Below, in pieces: positions 17,298 to 23,998 of a stretch of DNA of 28,586 bases. This DNA comes from JBEKHI01 sp050012355 (GTDB lineage Bacteria; Actinomycetota; Actinomycetes; Streptosporangiales; Streptosporangiaceae), in contig JBEKHI010000052.1 in NCBI GenBank assembly GCA_050012355.1, positions 1 to 28,586 on the forward strand, written 5' to 3'. Every line of letters starts with the position of its first letter. Position 1 is the stretch's first letter. Both the position numbers and the translations under genes were made by a program. The notes beneath the pieces are model-generated. The model did not search any database and had not been told where the DNA came from. It was given only the letters and a program-made list of their open reading frames with translations.

Positions 17298-17670
17298 AGC
17301 GGAACCTGCGGCTGGCCGCCGCCCACCGCGGCATCTGGACCACCAGCGAGATGCAGCGGATGCCCGCCGCCCGCGACCCGGCCGTCAGCGCCGGGAAGAT
17401 GTCCGCCTGTGGTCAGGCAGCCCAGCCAGCGTAAAGCTCAGCGAACTGGACGTCATCTGCGCTGTGCTGGGCCGCGGGATCGATGAGCTGCTGCTACCCG
17501 AGCCTGGCACGGTCGCCGCGCCCGCCGGGCTCGAGCAGCGGCGGCATCATCACAGCCCCAGTCGCAGACCTGGCGACGCTGCGGATACGACGCCACGGAG
17601 TCCTTGGCGGGCCGGTGCACGAGTACGAACAGGCCGCGCGACCGGCCTGCTCCTTGCAGTGCTGAAGTGA
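17294..17670 (+). pseudogene. Decayed XRE-like HTH gene, homologue of 7323-7640
   Basis: It begins MKRNLRLAAAHRGIWTTSEM and continues to VSAGKMS, matching the intact gene's MRWNLRMTAAERGIWKSTEM and ISAGKMS. One frame later it continues as LWSGSPASVKLSELDVICAVLG and then IDELLLPEP, matching SIRLEDLDVICAVLG and ADLMICEP. The switch at about 17402 (ATGTCCGCCTG) is explained by loss of one C, which leaves the literal frame to stop at 17434. The restored frame stops at 17668-17670. This is a second relic of the same type of recombinase module, on the far side of the NB-ARC gene. Confidence 0.8.
17541..17665 (+). mobile_element. Possible transposase C-terminal scrap
   Basis: In a frame different from the HTH wreck this reads ITAPVADLATLRIRRHGVLG and then GPVHEYEQAA. 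It resembles the RRDxLGGLIHEYxxAA endings I associate with some actinobacterial transposases. This is memory-based resemblance over roughly 35 residues without inverted repeats, so it is only a hint of an insertion-sequence scar. Confidence 0.25.
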
Positions 17671-17796
17671 CGCCAGCGCGTCAGTGAGGGGAAATGTTTC
17701 TGTCCGGGCTGGTGTTTCGCCGGGTTGCCTGCGGTTTAGTTAGTTGCGTGTGGTTATCTGCTACCTGTGTACTCAGCGGTGCAATCGTCTTCCGCC

Positions 17797-19275
17797 ATGA
17801 CCCGCCGGGGCGGTATCCGGCCCTGGAAGGTGCTCCTCATACTCGTCGCGGCCGTGCTCGCCGGGCTGGCGATCATGCTTCAGGTCCGCGGCTGGACGAC
17901 CCTGCAGAGCGAGGCCGGGGGAGCGTGCGGCACCAGCAACTCGGGGGGAGCGCTCGGCGCCTGCCCGCGCGGGGAAACCTCGGTGCTGATCGTCTCGTTC
18001 ATCGCCGGGTTCATCTCGCTCCCGGTCGTCGTTCCTGCCATCTTCCGCAGGCCGCGGCTCAACCTCGTGTTCGTGGCGGTCGGCGTGGCCTGCGGGCTGC
18101 TCGCCGGGCAGGTCCTGTTCGGCTGGTGGCACGGGACCGACCTGGGCATCGACTGGACGGCGCCCTACGACAGCTCGGCGAGCCTGACCACCGAAGGCGT
18201 GTGGACCATCGGCGACGCACTGATCCGCGTCCGCGCCGACGAGGTGGTGAGCTACCAGGCAACGACCGGACGCCAGCAGTGGTCGCTGACCGTCCCGGGC
18301 CTGGATGTCGCCTGTGCGGTCAGCGCCGGGACGGGCGGACAGCCGCCGGTGGGGCTCATCGGCTACGGCACCGGCAATGGCGCGTGCGATAACGTCCTCG
18401 CCGTCGATCTCAGCACCGGACGGCAGCTGTGGTCCCGGCAGGTGACGACGGGCCTGAGCGGGAACCAGGGAACCGGCATGGTCGCGATCGCCGGGGCCGC
18501 CGCCGTGGTGGTCAGCGAGGGCGGCGTCTACGGGTTGGACCCGCAGACCGGCGCGCTGCGGTGGACGCTGCCGTCACCTTCGGGGTGCGCGGACCAGACG
18601 GCGGCGGTCGCGGGGCAGTCGGGCGTCGTCCTGGCCGCCTGCCAGCAGGCCAGCTTCGACGTCATCGACTTCGACGCGGCGACCGGGGGGCCGCTGTGGC
18701 AGGCGCATGTCGCCCAGCCGACGCAGAGCTACGACTTCGCGCTGCTGTCCGCCGATCCGGTCGTGGTCGATGATCAGATCCCGGGCGTGCGGAAGGTCGA
18801 GCACGTGATCACGTTCGGCGTCGGCGGCCGCCAGGAGTCGTCGATCCTGGTCAGCGGCATCTCCCTCCCGGGCGGGTCCGCCGCGCTGGACACCGATTAC
18901 TACTCGGGCTTCGGCACGGAGACCGCGGTGGCCGACGGCCTGCTCGTGGGCGTGACCCAGCCGGTGAACGGCGAGTCGGACATCATCGCCTTCCGGCTGT
19001 CGGACGGCCGCCGGCAGTGGCTCGTCCCGATGCCGGACCAGGTGGTCTCCCTCGAGCCGGACGGCGGGCGGCTGCTCTTCGTCGACTGGTCCCAGCCGGT
19101 CGCGTCGCTGGAGACCGTCGCGATTCCCACGGGCGCTGTGCACCCCGTCGGCTTCATCCCGCAGGGCGTCTCCGGCTTCACCGACGCCAGCGTGTACCCG
19201 GCGGGAGGGCACTACATCGTAGTCAACGGGTCGGGCGTCGATCCCACGTCGCCCATCGCGGCCGTGGGCAGGTAA
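17797..19275 (+). CDS. Membrane-anchored PQQ-type beta-propeller protein
   Basis: About 492 residues from the ATG at 17797 (MTRRGGIRPWKV). An in-frame GTG at 17767 is an alternative, and neither has a strong ribosome site. Three hydrophobic helices lie near residues 11-29, 60-82 and 87-110. A long extracytoplasmic domain follows, made of PQQ/quinoprotein-like blades: VVSYQATTGRQQWSL, NVLAVDLSTGRQLWS, GVYGLDPQTGALRWTL, VIDFDAATGGPLWQA and IIAFRLSDGRRQWLV. The repeated Asp-x-x-T/D-Gly-x-x-x-W signature is a structural propeller motif. No cofactor-binding or catalytic residues stand out, so it is probably a binding or scaffold protein at the cell surface. It stands alone, convergent with the SnoaL-like ORF. 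Confidence 0.75.
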   Translation: MTRRGGIRPWKVLLILVAAVLAGLAIMLQVRGWTTLQSEAGGACGTSNSGGALGACPRGETSVLIVSFIAGFISLPVVVPAIFRRPRLNLVFVAVGVACGLLAGQVLFGWWHGTDLGIDWTAPYDSSASLTTEGVWTIGDALIRVRADEVVSYQATTGRQQWSLTVPGLDVACAVSAGTGGQPPVGLIGYGTGNGACDNVLAVDLSTGRQLWSRQVTTGLSGNQGTGMVAIAGAAAVVVSEGGVYGLDPQTGALRWTLPSPSGCADQTAAVAGQSGVVLAACQQASFDVIDFDAATGGPLWQAHVAQPTQSYDFALLSADPVVVDDQIPGVRKVEHVITFGVGGRQESSILVSGISLPGGSAALDTDYYSGFGTETAVADGLLVGVTQPVNGESDIIAFRLSDGRRQWLVPMPDQVVSLEPDGGRLLFVDWSQPVASLETVAIPTGAVHPVGFIPQGVSGFTDASVYPAGGHYIVVNGSGVDPTSPIAAVGR

Positions 19276-19821
19276 GTCGGCCAGGTCGGGAGGCGTGGTG
19301 TGCAGCAGGCTCGGATCCGGGTCGCCTCCGGCGGTTTTGAGCAGCCCCCTGAGGCAGCGCGCGGTGAGCAGCCAGTTCTTCGGGCGTTTCAGGTCAAGGC
19401 CGCCGATCAGCTGTTTGAGCAGGGTGAGACTGTCGAAGTAGATCCGTTCGCACACCAGGTTCTCGGCCTGGTCGAAGATGAAGTACCCGGTCATTCGCAC
19501 CCGGAATCGGCTGCCGGTGGCCGGGATCGCGCCGAGCGGGCCGCGGTGCGTGCCAAGCAGCCAGAACTCGACGATCACCGCGTCGTCGCTGTGCCGCAGG
19601 GCGATGATCTCGTGGTCCTGGTCCGGGAAGGCGACGCGGGAGTCGTGGTAGTAGCCGCGCACGGCACGTTCGCCATCGTGCACGGTCATGGTCGGGATCA
19701 GCTCGTAGTGCGGGTGCGGGAAGGTTGAAAGAACGTCGTCCCACTCTTGGCGGACCTCGTCGCGGAAGTGGTCGAGCACGAGCTTCTGCCGGGCCCGGCG
19801 GGCCTCGTCAGTTACGGGCAT
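18574..19821 (-). CDS. SnoaL-like (NTF2-fold) ORF that runs on antisense into its neighbour
   Basis: The start ATG at 19821 has AGGAACC upstream. The first roughly 175 residues look like a SnoaL/ester-cyclase-type NTF2-fold protein: an N-terminal helix, HPHYELIPTMTVHDGERAVRG, YY, FPDQDHEI, DDAVIVEFWLLGTHRGPLG, TGSRFRVRMTGYFIFDQ and CERIYFDSLTLLKQLIGG. Such proteins usually end about here. There is no stop until 18574. The remaining roughly 240 residues are Arg/Asp/Pro-rich and lie opposite the propeller gene, so they are unlikely to be functional. The true gene is probably about 19280-19821 with a lost stop codon or a joint near 19280. A polyketide-cyclase-like or generic small-molecule-binding role cannot be separated. 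Confidence 0.55.
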   Translation of the reverse strand: MPVTDEARRARQKLVLDHFRDEVRQEWDDVLSTFPHPHYELIPTMTVHDGERAVRGYYHDSRVAFPDQDHEIIALRHSDDAVIVEFWLLGTHRGPLGAIPATGSRFRVRMTGYFIFDQAENLVCERIYFDSLTLLKQLIGGLDLKRPKNWLLTARCLRGLLKTAGGDPDPSLLHTTPPDLADLPAHGRDGRRGIDARPVDYDVVPSRRVHAGVGEAGDALRDEADGVHSARGNRDGLQRRDRLGPVDEEQPPAVRLEGDHLVRHRDEPLPAAVRQPEGDDVRLAVHRLGHAHEQAVGHRGLRAEARVVIGVQRGGPAREGDAADQDRRLLAAADAERDHVLDLPHARDLIIDHDRIGGQQREVVALRRLGDMRLPQRPPGRRVEVDDVEAGLLAGGQDDARLPRDRRRLVRAPRR

Positions 19822-20097
19822 GAGGGGTTCCTGACTATCAGGCCGTGTGGGGGCGGCTCGATGGGTGAAGGCCGACGCTGCACCAGGGTCGGCCCAGGAT
19901 GCGGTCAGTTCGCTGGACGGGGGAATGTGGGCCAGCTTCGGAGAGATCGACCAGCGAATTGTACTATTCGGCGGTTGTCTCAGTCATGTTAGAACCCGCG
20001 CGGATAGGTGGATTTATCCTCGTCGTTCGCCGGGCCTTCCCACCGGCAGAGCGCATTGTCCTGCCCCCTTTGGGTGAATTAACAGGGTGATCGGTAG

Positions 20098-20223
20098 CCA
20101 TTCAGGCGCCGGTCACTGCGAAGGCACGGCAAGAACACGCCAAGGGAGATCCGGCAGCACCGCGCCATCAAGATCCTGCTCGCGGGCGGATTCGGAGAGG
20201 GCAAGACCACGACGGTCAGCTAG
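20098..20223 (+). pseudogene. N-terminal fragment of a conservon-type (CvnD-like) GTPase
   Basis: This frame reads RAIKILLAGGFGEGKTTTVS and then TAG. Actinobacterial CvnD/RagA-like Ras-type proteins begin with KILVAGGFGVGKTT, so this is the P-loop end of such a gene cut off immediately after the Walker A motif. It has no ATG. The stop overlaps the stop of the convergent MFS gene. The rest of a conservon (roadblock, DUF742, kinase) is absent. Confidence 0.65.
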
Positions 20224-21590
20224 GCAGGTAGACCCGACGTTAATCCAGACAGTTTGCTGGCAATGACGGGGATGCCAGCAGCCGCGCCGGTGAGCAGCCC
20301 CGCTGTGGCTATCGCGAGGAAGAATCCATGGCGTGGCCCGATGCCCGCGACCGCGCTGAAGAAGGCGATTCCCGCGCCGCTGCCGAACGCGAACGCGATC
20401 TCCTGGATCGCGCCCGCCTGCGAGGAACGGGATGGTGTGGCGGCTTCGAAGAGGGCTGTGGTGGCAAGCGTGCCGACCGCTCCGTAGCCGAACCCGACGA
20501 GAGCGATCGGGGCGAAGACCGCTGTGCCATTCCAGGACAGCACGAGCAGCCCCGCCGCCTGGACGACCAGCGCGGCCCGGACAGCGGTGGCCGCCGCTGT
20601 CCACCGCAAACTCAAGGGGGCGAGGACGCCGCCGAATGCGGTGCCGGCCGCTTGCGGCGCGAGGGCGACGCCGGCTTCCAGCGGCGTCCGGCCGAGCGTG
20701 TGCTGGAGATGCAGGCTAACCAGGTAGAGGCATGCGGCAGCGGTCGCCGCCGACACCAGAATCTGAGTCGTGGACTTGGCAAAGCCCGTTCGGCGCAGCA
20801 GCGAGATGTCGATCAGCGGATCCGCCGTCCGGCGTTGCCGACGCACGAGCCAAGCTGCGGCAGCGGCTCCGGCAGCCAGGAAAAGGCCGCCCGCGAATGG
20901 ATCTGGCACGAGGTGCTGGATGCCGTAGACCATGCCGCCGACGGTCACGACCGACAGCGCCACGCCGACCCCATCCCAGCGGGCTCGGAGTCGCTGCGTC
21001 GGCGATTCCGGCATCAGCCGCCACGCCGCCACGCCTGCCAGCACGGCCAGGAGGCTGAGGCAGCGGAACACCCACCGCCAGCCTTCCGCTTGGGTGAGGA
21101 TGCCGCCCGCGGCCGGGCCTACGGCTCCGCCCACGCCGACGACCGTGACCCACGCACCATCGGCGACCGCCAGGTCGTGCCCGCGGAACGTCTGCCCGAC
21201 GGTCGAAACCACGCTGGCCAGGACCATCGCGCCAGCGACGCCGAGCGCTGCCCGGCAGGCGATCAGCGCGATGCCGTTCGGGAAGAGGCTGGCGACGATG
21301 TTCAGCAATGCGACCACCGCAAGGCCAGACAGCAGCATCCGCCGCCTCCCGTACCGGTCGCCGAGACGAACGGCGGGTACCAGGGAAACGGCGAGAGCCA
21401 AGGGGTAAACGTCTACGATCCACGCCTGGCTCCCGGCAGAGACGGACAAGTCGGTGGCGATCCTCGGCAACGCCGTGTTGATCATGCTCGTCGCCAGGCC
21501 GCCGCCCAGAACCCCCAGCAGCAGTGGCACCAGCACAAGCCATCGCGACTTCCGGATCTCCGGTTGCGAACGCTGCTCCAAAGCGCGCAT
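20220..21590 (-). CDS. MFS drug exporter, DHA2 (EmrB/QacA) type, 14 TM
   Basis: A 456-aa polytopic membrane protein with about 14 hydrophobic segments. It shows the MFS motif A (RLGDRYGRRR, between TM2 and TM3), a motif around TALPRIATDLSVSAGSQAWI in TM1-2 typical of DHA2 exporters, and motif C-like GGAVGPAAGGILTQAEGWRW in TM5. The central loop VRRQRRTADPLIDISLLRR is also characteristic. Expected function is proton-coupled export of cationic or lipophilic drugs, antiseptics or a secondary metabolite. It diverges from an HxlR-family gene across an 86-bp gap with a symmetric operator, so it is probably repressed by that regulator and induced by its ligand. Confidence 0.88.
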   Translation of the reverse strand: MRALEQRSQPEIRKSRWLVLVPLLLGVLGGGLATSMINTALPRIATDLSVSAGSQAWIVDVYPLALAVSLVPAVRLGDRYGRRRMLLSGLAVVALLNIVASLFPNGIALIACRAALGVAGAMVLASVVSTVGQTFRGHDLAVADGAWVTVVGVGGAVGPAAGGILTQAEGWRWVFRCLSLLAVLAGVAAWRLMPESPTQRLRARWDGVGVALSVVTVGGMVYGIQHLVPDPFAGGLFLAAGAAAAAWLVRRQRRTADPLIDISLLRRTGFAKSTTQILVSAATAAACLYLVSLHLQHTLGRTPLEAGVALAPQAAGTAFGGVLAPLSLRWTAAATAVRAALVVQAAGLLVLSWNGTAVFAPIALVGFGYGAVGTLATTALFEAATPSRSSQAGAIQEIAFAFGSGAGIAFFSAVAGIGPRHGFFLAIATAGLLTGAAAGIPVIASKLSGLTSGLPA

Positions 21591-21609
21591 ATCTCAATGA
21601 TTCGACCTA

Positions 21610-21666
21610 CACTATTCCATGCACAAGTACGGACTTCAAAGTCCAGTACTTACCGATTGGATAGTG
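21610..21666. promoter_or_regulatory. Nested symmetric operator between MFS and HxlR genes
   Basis: The inner inverted repeat AAGTACGGACTT / AAGTCCAGTACTT (21625-21651) and the outer pair CACTATTCC / GGATAGTG (21610-21618, 21659-21666) share one centre at 21638. The outer arms contain TAGTGT (minus) and TAGTGA (plus), which may be the -10 elements of the two divergent promoters. One bound dimer could therefore control both. Confidence 0.65.
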
Positions 21667-21676
21667 AGTCTCGACA

Positions 21677-22045
21677 ATGCGACCTCAGACCCACAAGGCA
21701 GTGACCTCCTGGAAAGGGACGTGCGCCGCCGAGATCACCGCCACCGTGCTGTGCGGAGCGTGGAAGCCGACCATCATGCACGAGCTCGATCGGCATGGCG
21801 TGCTGCGATTCGGGCAGTTGTCTCGGCTGCTGCCTGGACTAACCGACCGGGTGCTCACCCGGCAGCTCCGCGAACTCGAGCAAGACGGCCTCATCCGCCG
21901 AGTTGTCTACCCCCAGGTCCCGCCGAAGGTCGAATACGACCTCACCGAGCTCGGCCGCAACGCCCGGCACGTCCTCGACATCATGGCCAAATGGGGCGAT
22001 AGCTACGCCATGACCGCACTCAGTCAAGTCACCGAGACAGAGTGA
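21677..22045 (+). CDS. HxlR-family winged-helix regulator
   Basis: A 122-aa regulator. HxlR family marks are an N-terminal Cys (GTCAAEITATVLCGAWKP), the HELDRHGVLRFGQLSRLLPG helix-turn-helix entry, the recognition helix TDRVLTRQLRELEQDGLIRR, the wing VVYPQVPPKVEYDLTELGR and a C-terminal dimerisation helix (VLDIMAKWGDSYAM). The conserved Cys near residue 15 is used for redox or electrophile sensing in several family members. It is divergent from the DHA2 exporter and probably binds the symmetric operator between them. The ATG at 21677 gives the usual family length. Confidence 0.88.
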   Translation: MRPQTHKAVTSWKGTCAAEITATVLCGAWKPTIMHELDRHGVLRFGQLSRLLPGLTDRVLTRQLRELEQDGLIRRVVYPQVPPKVEYDLTELGRNARHVLDIMAKWGDSYAMTALSQVTETE

Positions 22046-22100
22046 CCACCCTGAACACTAGAGCCTCTCCCGGCATCTAGCAGGCCTTCGATCTGCGTAG

Positions 22101-22130
22101 CTACACTATTGGTAATTGGATAACTACGAT
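22101..22130 (+). promoter_or_regulatory. Promoter-like sequence before the S9 peptidase, similar to the HxlR operator edge
   Basis: CTACACTATT (22101-22110) is identical to 21607-21616 in the MFS/HxlR gap. It is followed by ATTGGATAAC, which resembles the ATTGGATAGT at the other edge of that operator. The palindromic centre is missing. It suggests shared promoter elements or partial co-regulation. Confidence 0.35.
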
Positions 22131-22135
22131 TCGAG

Positions 22136-23932
22136 ATGACTCGAATGGCTGACTACACCGAGTTTCTCCCGGGCCAGCGACTGGAACGGTCGCTGTCGAT
22201 CTCGGCGGACGGCACGCGTGTCGCATATATCAGCGACGCGTCCGGCCAGTACAACCTGCACGTTCAGCCGGTTGCTGGCGGTGCCGCTTGTCAGCTCACC
22301 GATTTCACCGGCCGGTCGGTGCGGGAGGTGGCGTGGGCACCGGACGGCGCGGCGATCGCCTTCACCGCCGATGTCGGCGGCGACGAGGAATGCCAGGTGT
22401 ACCTGATCCCGGCCAGTGGCGGTCAGCCGGTCAGCCTGTCGACCGCATCCGGACAGCGCTACCTCGCGGAGAAGACGGCGTTCGATTCGGCGCAACAATA
22501 CGTCGCCTACAGCGGCGCCGGTTGTTCCGGCGTGGTCGCCTGTGACCTGGCGGCCCGGGCCGAAGCGGTCTTCGCGGGTCCGCCGGGCAAGCACACGTTC
22601 GCGACCGCGATCTCCCCTGATGGGTCATGGGTCCTGGCCGGCTCGATCGGATCGAACACCGACTGTCAGTGCTACATCGCGCATATCAAAACGTCGGGTG
22701 GCGTGCTGGAACCGGTTACCGCCAATCTGCCCGGTGAGTATTACTATCCCTGCGCATGGACCGCGGACGGGTCCGGGTTCTACGTCCGGACCACTGACGC
22801 CGACGGCGAGCATGTCAGCCTCGGGCTGTTCTCGCTCGCCAGCCAAGGGCTGACCATCGTGGACAGTCCGCCGTGGGATGTGGAAGACGTCGTCGTCTCC
22901 GCCGACGGACGGACGGTGATCTGGTCGGTCAACGAAGAAGGCTACTCACGCCTGCGCGGCCGCCGCGATGGCTCCGATCTGCCGGTCCCGCCGATCCCGG
23001 ACGGCGTCATCGACGCGATGAGCCTGTCGCATGACGGCTCCGTACTGGCCCTGCTGCTGGATACCCCGCACGGCCCTCCGACCGTCGTCACCGTGTTCCC
23101 CGGCACCGATCGGCCTTACCACTACCTCACTGACACCAGGTCGTCCAGCGTCCAGGCGATAGGTCCGGAACTGATCCGCTATCCCGCTGCCGACGGGACA
23201 CTGGTCCCCGCTTGGCTGTATCGCCCAGCCGGTCCCGGCCCGCATCCCGTGCTGGTATCGGTGCATGGCGGTCCTGAGCTGCAGGCGCGGCCTCGGTACG
23301 GCGCGCTCCATCAGTGCCTGCTCGCCAGCGGCGTTGCGGTGCTGGCTCCGAACATCCGGGGTTCTGGCGGATACGGGCGCGGCTGGCAGCAACGGATCTA
23401 CCGGGACTGGGGCGGCATTGACCTGGATGACCTCGGCGCCGCCCACGCCTGGCTTGTCGCCCAGTCATGGTGCACGCCGGACAAGGTTGCCGTCTACGGC
23501 GCCAGCTACGGCGGGTTCGTCGCGCTGTCATGCCTGACCCGGCTCCCGGAGCTATGGACCGCTGGGGTGTCCGTCTACGGCCCGGCCAACCTGCTCACCC
23601 TGGCCACCTCGATGCCGGCCAGCTGGGCCGGCACCATCGCCGCCATGTTCGGCGACCCCGCGGACCCGCGGGACGCCGAACAGCTACGCCGCCGATCGCC
23701 CGTCGCCTACGTCGGCCAGATCAAGGCACCGCTGCTGGTCATCCAGGGCGCTAACGACCCGCGGACCCCCCAGGCCGAATCCGACCAGATCATCGCCGCC
23801 GCCCGAGCCAACGGCGCTGACCCGGACTACCTCCTGTTCGACGACGAAGGGCACGGGTTCACCAGCCGTGACAACGACATCAAGGCGAACATCGCGATCA
23901 CCACGTTCCTGACGAAACACTTGCTCGTCTGA
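22136..23932 (+). CDS. S9 family peptidase (prolyl oligopeptidase / acylaminoacyl peptidase type)
   Basis: A 598-aa cytoplasmic serine peptidase without a signal peptide. Residues up to about 340 form a TolB/DPP-like beta-propeller with repeats such as SISADGTRVAYISD, VAWAPDGAAIAFTAD and AISPDGSWVLAG. Residues 350-598 are an alpha/beta hydrolase with oxyanion-side HGGPE and NIRGSGGYGR. The catalytic triad is Ser457 in GASYGG, Asp541 in GANDPRTP and His573 in DEGHGF. It would cleave short peptides or acyl-peptides that enter the propeller. A second in-frame ATG at 22145 (MADYTEF) is an equally plausible start. It is likely monocistronic, ended by the hairpin at 23952-23987. Confidence 0.9.
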   Translation: MTRMADYTEFLPGQRLERSLSISADGTRVAYISDASGQYNLHVQPVAGGAACQLTDFTGRSVREVAWAPDGAAIAFTADVGGDEECQVYLIPASGGQPVSLSTASGQRYLAEKTAFDSAQQYVAYSGAGCSGVVACDLAARAEAVFAGPPGKHTFATAISPDGSWVLAGSIGSNTDCQCYIAHIKTSGGVLEPVTANLPGEYYYPCAWTADGSGFYVRTTDADGEHVSLGLFSLASQGLTIVDSPPWDVEDVVVSADGRTVIWSVNEEGYSRLRGRRDGSDLPVPPIPDGVIDAMSLSHDGSVLALLLDTPHGPPTVVTVFPGTDRPYHYLTDTRSSSVQAIGPELIRYPAADGTLVPAWLYRPAGPGPHPVLVSVHGGPELQARPRYGALHQCLLASGVAVLAPNIRGSGGYGRGWQQRIYRDWGGIDLDDLGAAHAWLVAQSWCTPDKVAVYGASYGGFVALSCLTRLPELWTAGVSVYGPANLLTLATSMPASWAGTIAAMFGDPADPRDAEQLRRRSPVAYVGQIKAPLLVIQGANDPRTPQAESDQIIAAARANGADPDYLLFDDEGHGFTSRDNDIKANIAITTFLTKHLLV

Positions 23933-23951
23933 GGGCTTAGCGCGTGCGGGT

Positions 23952-23987
23952 GCTCCGTGCCGCCGGAACGCGTCGGCGGCACGGAGC
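23952..23987. terminator. Bidirectional hairpin terminator
   Basis: A perfect 13-bp stem (GCTCCGTGCCGCC / GGCGGCACGGAGC) with a 10-nt loop lies between the convergent S9 peptidase and GH3 genes. There is no U-tract, as is usual for high-GC actinomycetes. It can serve both strands. Confidence 0.85.
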
Positions 23988-23998
23988 CTTGAGAGTGG

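Noticed and set aside
17694..18392. A + strand frame overlapping the start of the propeller protein
   Set aside because: Arg/Pro-rich out-of-frame shadow, whereas the 17797 frame has TM helices and propeller repeats.
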